From: Paraburkholderia flagellata | Lineage (GTDB): Bacteria; Pseudomonadota; Gammaproteobacteria; Burkholderiales; Burkholderiaceae | Direction: 5' to 3' | Length of the DNA: 64,000 nt | Assembly: GCF_021390645.1 (NCBI RefSeq) | Contig: NZ_JAJEJT010000004.1 | Span: forward strand, 310,001 to 374,000 | Shown: piece after piece, positions 17,847 to 26,160 of the stretch | Numbering within the stretch: the stretch's first letter is position 1 | How the letters are laid out: every line of letters begins with the position of its first letter | Translations under genes and position numbers: made by a program | The notes under the pieces: generated by a model | What the model was told of the DNA's origin: nothing | Databases searched by the model: none | The model's input: only the letters and a program-made list of their open reading frames with translations

Positions 17847-18981
17847 GGTTCAACTGTACTCCGGGGCGAGCGCGCACGACGACGACGGTGGCGTCGTCGC
17901 GCCGGCGCGCGAAGTCTCGGTAGAGGACGGCCGCGATCACGACGGCGGGCTGGTTGGCGAGTCCGGGCCAGGCGGCAAGATCCCAGCGGGTGCCGATCCC
18001 ATCCGAATGCAGGACGAGGAGCGTGCTCTCGCCCCACGTCAGCTCGAACTCCTGAGTGCCACGCATCGTGTGGCCCACGATCCCATTGCGCGAGACGAGC
18101 TGGTAGCACTCGCGTGCGGAAGGCGTGACTGCGCCGGCGGCCCGGTGCGTGTGACCGGCCAAGGCGCGGCTGTCGACCGGGCGGCGTTCCGCGGGGCGGC
18201 CCGCGCCATACGCGACCGCCGAGATGTTGCCCGTGCCGCAGAACGCGAGCGCACCGCGCGCGAGATCGATGCGCACGAGCGCGAGCGCGGCCCCACGCGT
18301 GGGGCGCAGCGCCGCGTGCGAGAGTTCCATGAGCGCGGCGGGCGCGAGCCCGGCGCGGCGGCGCAGCACGTCGAGCGCGGCTGCGGCGGCCACATGGGCA
18401 TCGGCGCCGTGGCCGAGGCCGTCGGCGAGCGCGAGCGTGAGGCCGCTCTGGTCGGCCTGCGCCTGCCAGCCGTCGCCGCAGACTTCCTCGCCGGGATAGG
18501 GCACGCACACCGCGCCGATCTCGGGTCCGGTGAATGCCGCGTGGGCTGCGTTGCCGCCGCTTCTTTGCACGAGTGCGCGCAGGACGGTGCCCGTGCCCGG
18601 CTGCGAGTAGACGGCGAACTGGTTCGAGAGCCGCCGGATCGCACCGAGCCCTGTGCCAGGCGTGCCGGCCGTCGAGTGGCCGTCGGTGAGCGCGGCGCCC
18701 ACGTTGGTCATGCCCGGGCCGCTGTCGAGCGCGATCAGTTCCACTGCGCCTTCCAGCGCACGCACGAGCATCTCGCCGTGGCCGGCGTGCTTCAGGATGT
18801 TGGTGGCCGCTTCCGTGAGCACGATGGCGAGGCGCCCGGCGTCGGTCTCGGTGAGCGCGGCAATGCGCGCGGCTTCGGCAGCACCGCGGCGTACATAGGC
18901 GACGCTGCTCGCGTCGCCTATCTCGAAGGACCGGTGGGCGCCGCCGGCGGAACCGGCCGCGCCGTCTAGCGTACTTTCCAT
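17839..18981 (-). CDS. RsbT-like GHKL fused to SpoIIE/PP2C phosphatase (RsbX/RsbU-like)
   Basis: The 380-aa protein has an N-terminal GHKL domain (TEAATNILKHAGHGE, DSGPGM, GTGLGAIRRL) and a C-terminal SpoIIE-type PP2C domain keeping the metal-binding Asp residues (VCGDGW, ADGLGHG, SDGIGTRWD, RRDDATVVV). Such proteins dephosphorylate STAS-domain proteins such as RsbS and RsbR and reset the switch. Start at 18981 was chosen since it gives a short 16-base overlap with rsbT; an upstream ATG at 19041 would overlap much more. It overlaps the following kinase gene by eight bases. Confidence 0.88.
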   Translation of the reverse strand: MESTLDGAAGSAGGAHRSFEIGDASSVAYVRRGAAEAARIAALTETDAGRLAIVLTEAATNILKHAGHGEMLVRALEGAVELIALDSGPGMTNVGAALTDGHSTAGTPGTGLGAIRRLSNQFAVYSQPGTGTVLRALVQRSGGNAAHAAFTGPEIGAVCVPYPGEEVCGDGWQAQADQSGLTLALADGLGHGADAHVAAAAALDVLRRRAGLAPAALMELSHAALRPTRGAALALVRIDLARGALAFCGTGNISAVAYGAGRPAERRPVDSRALAGHTHRAAGAVTPSARECYQLVSRNGIVGHTMRGTQEFELTWGESTLLVLHSDGIGTRWDLAAWPGLANQPAVVIAAVLYRDFARRRDDATVVVVRARPGVQLNHE

Positions 18982-19403
18982 TTCGTGATGGTGACTGTCG
19001 TGCCGCCACCCGGAGTCGATTCGATCGTGAACTCGTCGCACAGGCGCCGCGAGCCTCCAAGGCCCAAGCCCAGGCCATTGCCGCTCGTGAAGCCGTCCTG
19101 CAGCGCGCGTTCGATATCAGCAATACCCGGACCCTGATCGACGAACGAGAGCCGCAACCCCACGCGCACGCCTCTTTCCAGCACTTCCAGCGTCGCGTCG
19201 CCGCCGCCGCCATGCTGCAGTGTGTTGCGCGCAAGTTCGCTTGCCGCCGTCACGAACTTGGTCTGCTCGATAAGCGAGAACCCCTGCGCGATGGCGGCGT
19301 CGCGCACGATCTGTCGCAGCCGGACGATTTCCTCGTCCGAACGCAGGCTCACCTGAGCCGCGAGCCTTCCGGTCGTGTCGTTGCTATTCATGATCGAATG
19401 CAA
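18966..19403 (-). CDS. rsbT: RsbT serine/threonine switch kinase
   Basis: The 145-aa GHKL protein shows the N-box ELARNTLQHGGGG, G1 box DQGPGI and G2 box GLGLGLGGSRRL, close in size and motifs to RsbT. RsbT phosphorylates RsbS and RsbR in the stressosome and, once released, activates a partner. A second in-frame ATG lies four codons in; neither start has a clear ribosome site. It follows rsbS after 30 bases. Confidence 0.9.
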   Translation of the reverse strand: MHSIMNSNDTTGRLAAQVSLRSDEEIVRLRQIVRDAAIAQGFSLIEQTKFVTAASELARNTLQHGGGGDATLEVLERGVRVGLRLSFVDQGPGIADIERALQDGFTSGNGLGLGLGGSRRLCDEFTIESTPGGGTTVTITKWKVR

Positions 19404-19433
19404 GAGACGTGCTAGCTAACGGAGTAATGGGAC

Positions 19434-19793
19434 TTAACGGAGCTGGCGCTGCTTGAGCAGCGCCATGCCCTTTTCGATGTTCAGCGCGGTGCGCACGCCC
19501 GCAAGCGGCAGACCGAGCTCGACCAGCGTGATCGCCACCGACGGCTGCATGCCTACCACCACGGTCTGGGCGTCGAGCACCATCGCCATGGCGGCCGTGT
19601 TGCTGATCATGCGGCCAATGAACGAGTCGACCACATCGAGCGCCGAGATGTCGATCAGCACGCCCTTGGCCGACTCCTTCACGATGCGCTCGGTGAGGTC
19701 GTCCTGCAGTGTGATGGCGAGGCGGTCGTGCATGTCCACCTGGATCGTGACGATCAGGCAATCGCCGAGGCGCAGAATCGGAATGCGTTCCAT
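19434..19793 (-). CDS. rsbS: RsbS STAS-domain stressosome scaffold
   Basis: The 119-aa single STAS-domain protein carries VVDSFIGRMISN, in which Ser57 corresponds to the RsbS phosphorylation site. RsbS forms the stressosome core with RsbR and holds RsbT until phosphorylated. The gene lies 37 bases after rsbR and 30 before rsbT, in the same order as in the Bacillus rsbRST unit. Confidence 0.92.
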   Translation of the reverse strand: MERIPILRLGDCLIVTIQVDMHDRLAITLQDDLTERIVKESAKGVLIDISALDVVDSFIGRMISNTAAMAMVLDAQTVVVGMQPSVAITLVELGLPLAGVRTALNIEKGMALLKQRQLR

Positions 19794-19830
19794 CGTGTGC
19801 GGCTCCCGTGCGTCGTTCGGTCAATGGCGT

Positions 19831-20697
19831 TCAGGCCGTGGCCTTCGGGGTGGTGATGGTCGCGCCGATGCGCTGCAGCGCGATGACGAAGGCGTCGGCG
19901 AGCGTGGACTTGGTGATGACGTTGGTGAGATCGACACCCAGGTGCACGATGGTCTGCGCGATCTGCGGACGGATGCCGCTGATGATGCAGTCCGCGCCCA
20001 TCAGGCGCGCGGCGGCCACGGTCTTGAGCAGATGCTGCGCGACGAGCGTGTCGACGGTGGGCACGCCGGTGATGTCGATGATCGCGAGGCTCGCGCCCGT
20101 GTCGACGATCTTCTGCAGCAGGCTCTCCATCACGACCTGTGTGCGCGCGGAGTCGAGCGTGCCGATGAGCGGCAGCGCGAGAATGTCGTCCCAAAGCTGC
20201 ACGACAGGTGTGGAGAGCTCCAGCAACTCTTCCTGCTGGCGCGCGATGATCCCTTCGCGGCTTTTCTGGAAGACGTCGGTGGTGTAGAGGCCAAAGCCGT
20301 CGAGCAGCAGATTCAACTGCCAGCTCACCTGAGCGAGTTCGGCGGGGTTGTGCGAGTACGCCTCGCGCAGGCGCGCGTAGAGCGGCTCCTTGAACGAGAA
20401 CACGAAGGTGGCCGTCTCGACCGGCGTGTAGCCCTGACGCGCGCGATGCGCCGACATATCCGCCAGCAACGCGCGCACCGGCTCCCACTCGGGGCGGCTC
20501 GAGTCGAAGGTTTCGGTGTTGGGCAGCGTGTCGAGAAAGATGTTGAGGAACGCGGAGAACTGCTCGCGAATTTCCGCTTCCATCGCGAGGCCGCGGCGCA
20601 GCGCGATCGGCAGATGCAGGCGCAGCCATTCGGCGAGCAGTGTGTCGCGATGCTGGCCGAGGATGTCCGCAAGGCGAACCTGTTCCGGTGTGTTCAT
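19831..20697 (-). CDS. rsbR: RsbR-type stressosome sensor (N-terminal helical domain plus STAS)
   Basis: The 288-aa protein has an N-terminal helical sensor region (about 1-150, non-haem-globin-like as in RsbR paralogues) and a C-terminal STAS domain (165-285) with LIGTLDSAR, DITGVPTVDTLVA and GIRPQIAQTIV. By alignment from memory, Thr217 in VDT matches RsbRA Thr205, and Ser183 lies where RsbRA has Thr171, so both phosphosites could work. It is the first gene of the unit. The signal it senses is not known. Confidence 0.9.
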   Translation of the reverse strand: MNTPEQVRLADILGQHRDTLLAEWLRLHLPIALRRGLAMEAEIREQFSAFLNIFLDTLPNTETFDSSRPEWEPVRALLADMSAHRARQGYTPVETATFVFSFKEPLYARLREAYSHNPAELAQVSWQLNLLLDGFGLYTTDVFQKSREGIIARQQEELLELSTPVVQLWDDILALPLIGTLDSARTQVVMESLLQKIVDTGASLAIIDITGVPTVDTLVAQHLLKTVAAARLMGADCIISGIRPQIAQTIVHLGVDLTNVITKSTLADAFVIALQRIGATITTPKATA

Positions 20698-21076
20698 GCG
20701 CTTCTCCTGAGCGATGGGGGCGCGCCTCGTCGTCGTCGAGACGAACCGCTGAACCTTACACCATCGTTTCGATTCGATCCCAAAATTGAACCGTGATTGA
20801 ATCGATTACGCGAATGTGCAAGGCGAGCGAACGGGCGGGCGTGTGGCTGCATGCGTTTTTCGTGCCTGCTTGCTCGTGCAACGACTGCTGGGCCTGGCGC
20901 GTGCGCGGTTCTCCGCTTTGCCGTGACGCGCTTGTAGTTTTTACAGAGCGGAGGCTGCGCGACGGATTCGTTAGCGCTGTCGGGGCGCGGTGGGGCGTGA
21001 ACCATCGGATGGTATGCGTCTTGCTTCAAAGCTTGCGCCAATCACAATCCGGTCAGCACCGAGGAGCACCGTCGCC
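20698..21076. other. Intergenic region with the presumed promoter of the stressosome unit
   Basis: No gene is visible. An imperfect inverted repeat (cgattcgatc at 20770-20779, gattgaatcg at 20795-20804; 9 of 10 positions) lies about 73-107 bases before rsbR and is a possible operator. Longer frames on the minus strand here are low-complexity and not supported. Confidence 0.4.
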
Positions 21077-21307
21077 ATGGAGCCCGAATCCCTTTCTCGC
21101 CAGCAATCGCCGCTGTCGACGACGTCCGCGCCGCTGGGCGGCGCGCCCGCTTCTGGCGAGAACGCGTCGGAGGAGGGTGCCGAGGACAGCGACGGCGACC
21201 CGATGCCGGCCGTGCTTTCGCGCCTCTCGTTTTGTGTTGCCTGGCTGTTCGGACTGGAGGCGTTCCTCACGGAGTCCGCTGCGCGTGGGCGCACACCCCC
21301 CGCTTGA
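21077..21307 (+). CDS. Small hypothetical protein
   Basis: A 76-aa frame begins at an ATG preceded by gaggag at good spacing. The N-terminal half is Ser/Glu/Ala-rich and probably disordered; the C-terminal half has one hydrophobic segment (LSRLSFCVAWLFGLEAFL). No family is recognised. The gene lies alone between the stressosome unit and mlaC; it could be a random frame in GC-rich DNA. Confidence 0.4.
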   Translation: MEPESLSRQQSPLSTTSAPLGGAPASGENASEEGAEDSDGDPMPAVLSRLSFCVAWLFGLEAFLTESAARGRTPPA

Positions 21308-21507
21308 ATGCGCGAGCGGCGCGATCCGCACGATCAGCACGTTCAGCACAGCGATCCAACCTGACAGCGCCCGACCCGCTAGACTGAGCGCTGGCGTGCG
21401 CTCGCGCGATGCGTCCGGCTTGCGGCGCTCGCGCGCCGGGAAGCCGGTGTCGCCGGCTCATCGATTTTGCGCCGCCTCGCCCCTCCCGCCATTGCCCAGA
21501 GATATCG

Positions 21508-22158
21508 ATGACCAGGCTATTCCGCATGACCGCGCTGCTTGCGTGGTGTTTGTCGTTCCTGCCCGCCACGGCGGCATTTGCTCAATCGGCCCAGGTGGAC
21601 CAGTCGGACCCGCAGGCGCTCATCAAGACCGCCACGCAGCAGGTGCTCGACGAGGTGCGCACGAAGTCCGTCGCGCCCGACGACATTGCGCGCATCCAGG
21701 ACATCGTCAACCGCGACATTCTTCCGTACGTCGATTTTCGCCGCACCACGCGCCTCGCCATGGGGCCGCACTGGCGCACGGCCACGCCCGAGCAGCAGAC
21801 GCAGATCGAGCAGCAGTTCCAGTTGTTGCTGATCCATCTCTACTCGGGCGCCATCGCGCAACTCAAGCCCGACCAGAAGATCGACTACCCGCCCATGCGC
21901 AACTCGCCCGGCGACACTGACGTCGTGGTGCGCACGCTTGCGCAGACCAGCAGCAATCCCGTTGAAATCGATTACCGCTTGTACAAGACGCCGCAGGGCT
22001 GGCGGCTTTACGACCTGAACGTGCTCGGTGCGTGGCTGATCCAGACCTATCGTCAGCAGTTCAACGAGAAGATCCAGCAGGGCGGCGTGGACGGGCTCAT
22101 CCAGTTCCTCGCCGCGCGAAATCAGGAACTCGTGTCGGGCAAGACGCAAACGCAGTGA
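21508..22158 (+). CDS. mlaC: MlaC-family phospholipid-binding periplasmic protein
   Basis: The 216-aa protein has a Sec signal peptide (cleavage near AFAQ, residues 24-27) and MlaC/Ttg2D marks: LPYVDFRRTTRLAMG, WRTATPEQQTQIEQQFQ, and near the end YRLYKTPQGWRLYDLNVLG. MlaC shuttles phospholipids between the outer and inner membrane. The partner genes mlaFEDB are not beside it, so this is an orphan copy or its transporter is encoded elsewhere. Confidence 0.9.
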   Translation: MTRLFRMTALLAWCLSFLPATAAFAQSAQVDQSDPQALIKTATQQVLDEVRTKSVAPDDIARIQDIVNRDILPYVDFRRTTRLAMGPHWRTATPEQQTQIEQQFQLLLIHLYSGAIAQLKPDQKIDYPPMRNSPGDTDVVVRTLAQTSSNPVEIDYRLYKTPQGWRLYDLNVLGAWLIQTYRQQFNEKIQQGGVDGLIQFLAARNQELVSGKTQTQ

Positions 22159-22325
22159 CGCGCGTTTTTGTGCTTCGCGCCCGCGACCTGCGAAAATCTG
22201 GACGGCCGCGCCTGACGCGCGTGGGCGCAGTACCATTTTGAGGCGCGCCTCGTGCGTGTAGAGGGGCCGTGCGCTTGCCCGAGCTAGCGCGGCCCGATGT
22301 CCCTTTTTTGCCGATCCGATCCGAC

Positions 22326-24290
22326 ATGAATTTCCCGCTGCCGCCACAGGGCAGACGCAACCGGGTGTTTCCGCCGAGCCCGCCCACGCTGCACAGCCTC
22401 GCCTCCGTCATCACCGGCGTGGTCGTGGTGTGCGGCCTGTACTTCGGGCGCGCGGTGCTGATTCCCATTACGCTCTCGGTGCTGCTGAGCTTTCTGCTGG
22501 CGCCGCTCGTGACCATGCTGCGGCGCTTTCATGTGCCGCAGTTCCTCGCCATCCTCGTTGCGGTGCTCTCCACCGTGCTCGCGCTCGCCGGCGTGGGCGC
22601 GCTGATCGCCGCGCAGGTCTATCAGCTTTCCGCCTCCCTGCCGCAGTACCAGGAGGAGATCGAGCAGAAAGTGCAAACGGTGCAGGAAAAGACGGTGGGC
22701 CGCGCTGATTCGCTGATGTCGCGCGCCGCCACCGCGCTGCAGCGCGTGACGCCCACACCGCCGCCCGCGCCGCCGCAACCGCGCGGGCGCGCGGCGCGCA
22801 ACCAGCCGCAGCAGCCCATGCCGGTGGAGATCCATAATCCCGCGCCCACACCGCTTACGCTCGCGCAAAAGGCGCTTGCCCCGGCTATCGCGCCGCTCGA
22901 AACGACCTTCATCGTGCTCGTGGTCACGATCTTCATCCTGTTCCAGCGCGAGGATCTGCGTGACCGGCTCATCAGCGTATTCGGCTCCGACGACCTGCAC
23001 CGCACCACGACCGCCATCAACGACGCCTCGCAGCGGCTCTCGCGCTACTTCGTCGCGCAACTCGGCGTGAACGTCACGGTGGGCGGGGTGATCGCGCTGG
23101 GGCTGGCGGGCATCGGCGTGCCGGGCGCGCTGCTGTTCGGCGCGGTGGCGGCGCTCATGCGCTTCGTGCCGTACATCGGCATCTGGATCGCCGCGATTAT
23201 GGCGACGCTCGTCGCCGCGGCGACGCAGCCGCAATGGACCATGGGCGTTTCGACGCTGATCTTCTTCATCGTCGTGGACGTGGTGGCGGGGCAGTTCGCC
23301 GAGCCGATGCTCTATGGCCGGCGCTCGGGGCTCTCGCCGCTCGCCGTGGTCGTGGCGGCGATTTTCTGGAGCTGGCTGTGGGGGCCGGTTGGGCTCGTGC
23401 TTTCCACGCCGCTCACGCTGTGCATCGTCACGCTGGGCCGCTACGTGGACCGGCTGAATTTCCTCACGATCCTGCTGGGCGACCAGCCCGCGCTCACACC
23501 CGCGCAAACCTGCTACCAGCGCCTGCTCGCCGACGACCCGCACGAGGCGCTGCTGCAGGCCGACCGGCTGCTCACGACCATGCCGCTCATCGACTATTAC
23601 GAGCAGGTGGTGTTCGAGGGCCTGCGCTTCGCACGCAACGACGCCATACGCGGCGTGCTGCCCGCCGAGCAGGTTGAGCGCATCAACCAGGCGCTGCTCG
23701 ATATTGTCGAGGACCTCGAATCTGTCGATGATTCGCGCCACGCCGCAGCCGAAGACGAGAGCGCGAAACGGGCCGCCGAGTCCTCCAGGGGCGCGGACGA
23801 AGGCGCGAGAGTGATCGAGTTCACGCTCTCGCCGGATGCGGGCGAGGTGCTCTGCGTGCCCGGACGCGGCGCGTTCGACGACGTGGCGGTGGCGATCGTC
23901 GGCCAGTTGCTCATGCGGCGCAATATTCCGTGTGCGGCCACTACCTACGACGAAGTGCGCGCCACGCGCGGGGCCATGATCGATGAGCGCTCGCCGGCCA
24001 TCTGCGTGGTGTCGCTCGACGCGCCCGAGTCGGCGCCGTACCTGCGCAATCTCGTGCGGCGCCTGCGCGAGCGCGCGCCCGACGCGACGATCGTGGTGGG
24101 CATCGGCGCGTCGCTGCGTGACGACGGCGCCGGCATTGCCGATGACCCCGGCACGCTCTTTCCCGACTCGCTGCGCAACCTCGTGGAGGAATGCGGCGTG
24201 GCGCTCATGCCGGCGCGCGTGCTGCCACCCGAAAAGAGGGCGTCAACGCCGGATATGCAGGATCAATACAGCGCCGGCGCGAAATTGTGA
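22326..24290 (+). CDS. PerM / AI-2E family transporter with a cytoplasmic C-terminal domain
   Basis: The 654-aa protein carries the AI-2E/PerM domain (about 20-400) with helices at the start (VVVVCGLYFGRAVLIPITLS), a Pro-rich insert (about 135-180), and the late motifs LMRFVPYIGIWIAAIMATL and EPMLYGRRSGLSPLAVVVAA. About 250 further residues follow, ending in a Rossmann-like region (about 490-640; ICVVSLDAPESAPYLRNLVR and TIVVGIG) that looks like a cobalamin-binding-type fold without an obvious DxHxxG motif. Transported substrate is unknown. ATG at 22326 was chosen; GTG at 22269 is a possible longer start. Confidence 0.85.
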   Translation: MNFPLPPQGRRNRVFPPSPPTLHSLASVITGVVVVCGLYFGRAVLIPITLSVLLSFLLAPLVTMLRRFHVPQFLAILVAVLSTVLALAGVGALIAAQVYQLSASLPQYQEEIEQKVQTVQEKTVGRADSLMSRAATALQRVTPTPPPAPPQPRGRAARNQPQQPMPVEIHNPAPTPLTLAQKALAPAIAPLETTFIVLVVTIFILFQREDLRDRLISVFGSDDLHRTTTAINDASQRLSRYFVAQLGVNVTVGGVIALGLAGIGVPGALLFGAVAALMRFVPYIGIWIAAIMATLVAAATQPQWTMGVSTLIFFIVVDVVAGQFAEPMLYGRRSGLSPLAVVVAAIFWSWLWGPVGLVLSTPLTLCIVTLGRYVDRLNFLTILLGDQPALTPAQTCYQRLLADDPHEALLQADRLLTTMPLIDYYEQVVFEGLRFARNDAIRGVLPAEQVERINQALLDIVEDLESVDDSRHAAAEDESAKRAAESSRGADEGARVIEFTLSPDAGEVLCVPGRGAFDDVAVAIVGQLLMRRNIPCAATTYDEVRATRGAMIDERSPAICVVSLDAPESAPYLRNLVRRLRERAPDATIVVGIGASLRDDGAGIADDPGTLFPDSLRNLVEECGVALMPARVLPPEKRASTPDMQDQYSAGAKL

Positions 24291-24374
24291 CAGTCATGCC
24301 AGTGTCACATTGAACCTCGAATATATGCGGCCTTGTGCCCCTGGTTGCGGCATGAAAGTTACTGGGAGACAACG

Positions 24375-24626
24375 TTGCTGAGCCCTAAGGAATTCGCCAC
24401 GCTGATGCTGGTCCGCCACTCGCCGGACCAGATCGACATGAATCGCCAGGAACTGGACACGCTGCTCGAGCGTCAGCTGGTCGCGCTCGAGCAATGGACG
24501 GAAGGTCACCGCCGGCTGTCGCTCACGATTGCCGGCCGCTCGCTGCTCGAAGCGGTGGGGCGGCTTGAATATGTGACGGGCCTGCCCGAGGGATTCGGCA
24601 ACGAGCGCCTTGCCGCCGGCCTTTGA
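24375..24626 (+). CDS. Conserved hypothetical protein with TTG start
   Basis: The 83-aa protein begins LSPKEFATLMLVRHSPDQID after a TTG codon preceded by gggag six bases upstream. No ATG gives a better start. It is predicted mostly helical and resembles a short winged-helix-like domain, but no family is recognised with certainty. It lies 84 bases after the transporter gene, with a terminator downstream. Confidence 0.65.
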   Translation: MLSPKEFATLMLVRHSPDQIDMNRQELDTLLERQLVALEQWTEGHRRLSLTIAGRSLLEAVGRLEYVTGLPEGFGNERLAAGL

Positions 24627-24650
24627 CGCCTTCGCAGTCAGCCTGCTTGC

Positions 24651-24678
24651 GGCCCGGCTCGATGCCGGGCCGTGTTCT
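24651..24678 (+). terminator. Terminator hairpin after the small gene
   Basis: An 8-bp perfect stem (ggcccggc / gccgggcc) with a five-base loop at 24659-24663 is followed by a short T-containing tail. It lies 24 bases after the preceding stop. Confidence 0.65.
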
Positions 24679-24974
24679 TATGCAAACCACATCACTACGC
24701 GTGCATTTATTGAGGCATGCCAGGTAATTGTGTGCTTTTGCCCACGCCTGGCGTCGTGATCGTCTTGTGTCCCCCAAAGGACGCTGATAGGCTTGTTCGG
24801 TCCGCTGGCGGCATCGAGACAACGCCGGCACACCCTGTCTTACGGAATGGTTGTGGCAGGCGTTTTCCTGTACGGGTATGTCCCCATCGCCCGGCTCGGT
24901 GGCGCTCGTCAAACTGACTCCATCCTCCAGAGTCTTTCCCAACTCACCTACCCCCTAAAGCAAAAGGAGGATCT
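24679..24974. other. Upstream region of phaB
   Basis: No gene is supported here. The segment ends in a strong ribosome site (aaggagg at 24964-24970) for phaB. Short frames in it lack any family character. Confidence 0.4.
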
Positions 24975-25715
24975 ATGGCAAAGCGTATTGCCTACGTGAC
25001 CGGCGGCATGGGCGGCATCGGAACGGCCATCTGCCAGCGTCTGCACAAGGATGGCTACACGGTGGTCGCGGGCTGCGGCCCGAACTCGCAGCGCAAAACG
25101 CGCTGGCTCGGCGAGCAGAAGGCGCTGGGCTACGATTTCATCGCGTCCGAAGGCAACGTGGCCGACTGGGACTCCACGGCTGCCGCGTTCGAGAAGGTGA
25201 AGAAGGATGTCGGCGAGATCGACATTCTGGTCAACAACGCGGGCATCACGCGCGACGTCGTCTTCCGCAAGATGACGCACGAAGACTGGACCGCCGTGAT
25301 GGATACCAACCTCACGAGCCTCTTCAACGTGACGAAGCAGGTGATCGACGGCATGATCGAGCGGGGCTTCGGGCGGGTGATCAACATTTCGTCAGTGAAC
25401 GGGCAGAAAGGCCAGTTCGGTCAGACGAATTACTCCACGGCCAAGGCCGGCATTCACGGTTTCACCATGGCGCTCGCGCAGGAAGTGGCGACCAAGGGTG
25501 TGACGGTCAATACTGTTTCGCCCGGCTATATCGGCACGGACATGGTCAAGGCGGTGAAGCCCGAAGTGCTCTCGAAGATCGTCGACAGCATTCCGGTTCG
25601 GCGCCTCGGCGAACCGATGGAAATCGCCTCGATCGTAGCGTGGCTCGCATCCGACGAAGCAGGCTTTTCGACCGGCGCGGACTTCTCGCTCAATGGCGGT
25701 TTGCACATGAGCTGA
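24975..25715 (+). CDS. phaB: Acetoacetyl-CoA reductase PhaB
   Basis: The 246-aa SDR enzyme closely follows PhaB: YVTGGMGGIGTAICQRL (NADPH site), NNAGITRD, the catalytic Ser-Tyr-Lys in NISSVNGQKGQFGQTNYSTAKAG broken into ISSVNGQKGQ and YSTAK, and the ending NGGLHMS. It reduces acetoacetyl-CoA to (R)-3-hydroxybutyryl-CoA for polyhydroxyalkanoate storage. phaC and phaA are not adjacent, so this is a lone, perhaps second, copy. Strong ribosome site and its own terminator make it a single-gene unit. Confidence 0.94.
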   Translation: MAKRIAYVTGGMGGIGTAICQRLHKDGYTVVAGCGPNSQRKTRWLGEQKALGYDFIASEGNVADWDSTAAAFEKVKKDVGEIDILVNNAGITRDVVFRKMTHEDWTAVMDTNLTSLFNVTKQVIDGMIERGFGRVINISSVNGQKGQFGQTNYSTAKAGIHGFTMALAQEVATKGVTVNTVSPGYIGTDMVKAVKPEVLSKIVDSIPVRRLGEPMEIASIVAWLASDEAGFSTGADFSLNGGLHMS

Positions 25716-25766
25716 GCGTCGCTGCGGCGGCGCGCGCGGTGCTTTTGAGCACAACGAAGTGATCTG

Positions 25767-25804
25767 GCGGGAGCGGCGTCGAGCCGGCTCCCGCTTCGTA
25801 TTTT
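25767..25804 (+). terminator. Terminator after phaB
   Basis: An 8-bp stem (gcgggagc at 25767-25774, gctcccgc at 25787-25794) encloses a smaller inner hairpin and is followed by ttcgtatttt. Confidence 0.75.
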
Positions 25805-25869
25805 GGGGCGGCGCGTTGGAGTGATTTTCAAGCTGGTCTTCGGATTTTTACCTGAAGCTCAAGGCCCGG

Positions 25870-25910
25870 CCGACGTCGGACATCCGGGCGCGAGTACCAA
25901 CCGACGTCGG
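25870..25910. promoter_or_regulatory. Two identical ccgacgtcgg palindromes
   Basis: The perfect 10-base palindrome ccgacgtcgg occurs at 25870-25879 and again at 25901-25910, 31 bases apart (about three helical turns). Flanks are also related, with catccg or gatgtccg after each. The pair lies in a 356-base region with no gene, upstream of the stress-type protein at 26161, and looks like a double operator. Confidence 0.5.
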
Positions 25911-26160
25911 CTGATGTCCGCATCGTGTCGTAAAAAAAATCATTCGCCGGCTGGGGTAAGCTCGCTAGCAACGGTTCGCTTGTTGGGCGGCCGGATCTAA
26001 CCCAATAAACGACAAACATGTCCATTGCTGCGCGGACTCGTCCGCGTTGTAGTTCGAGCCGCCCCGCACAGAGCACAACACAGTCAGGACGGGATAGGCA
26101 CGCGTATTGCGCGCCTCGCCAATGGTGAGAGCGCCTCGTTGATTTGCGAGGGAGGCTATC
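25911..26160. other. Leader region of the 26161 gene
   Basis: No gene is supported. The segment is AT-richer than the surroundings and ends with gcgagggaggctatc, a strong ribosome site for the next gene. Confidence 0.35.

Noticed and set aside
25828..26076. 82-aa minus-strand frame
   Set aside because: No ribosome site or homology, and it covers the palindrome pair, which better fits regulatory DNA.
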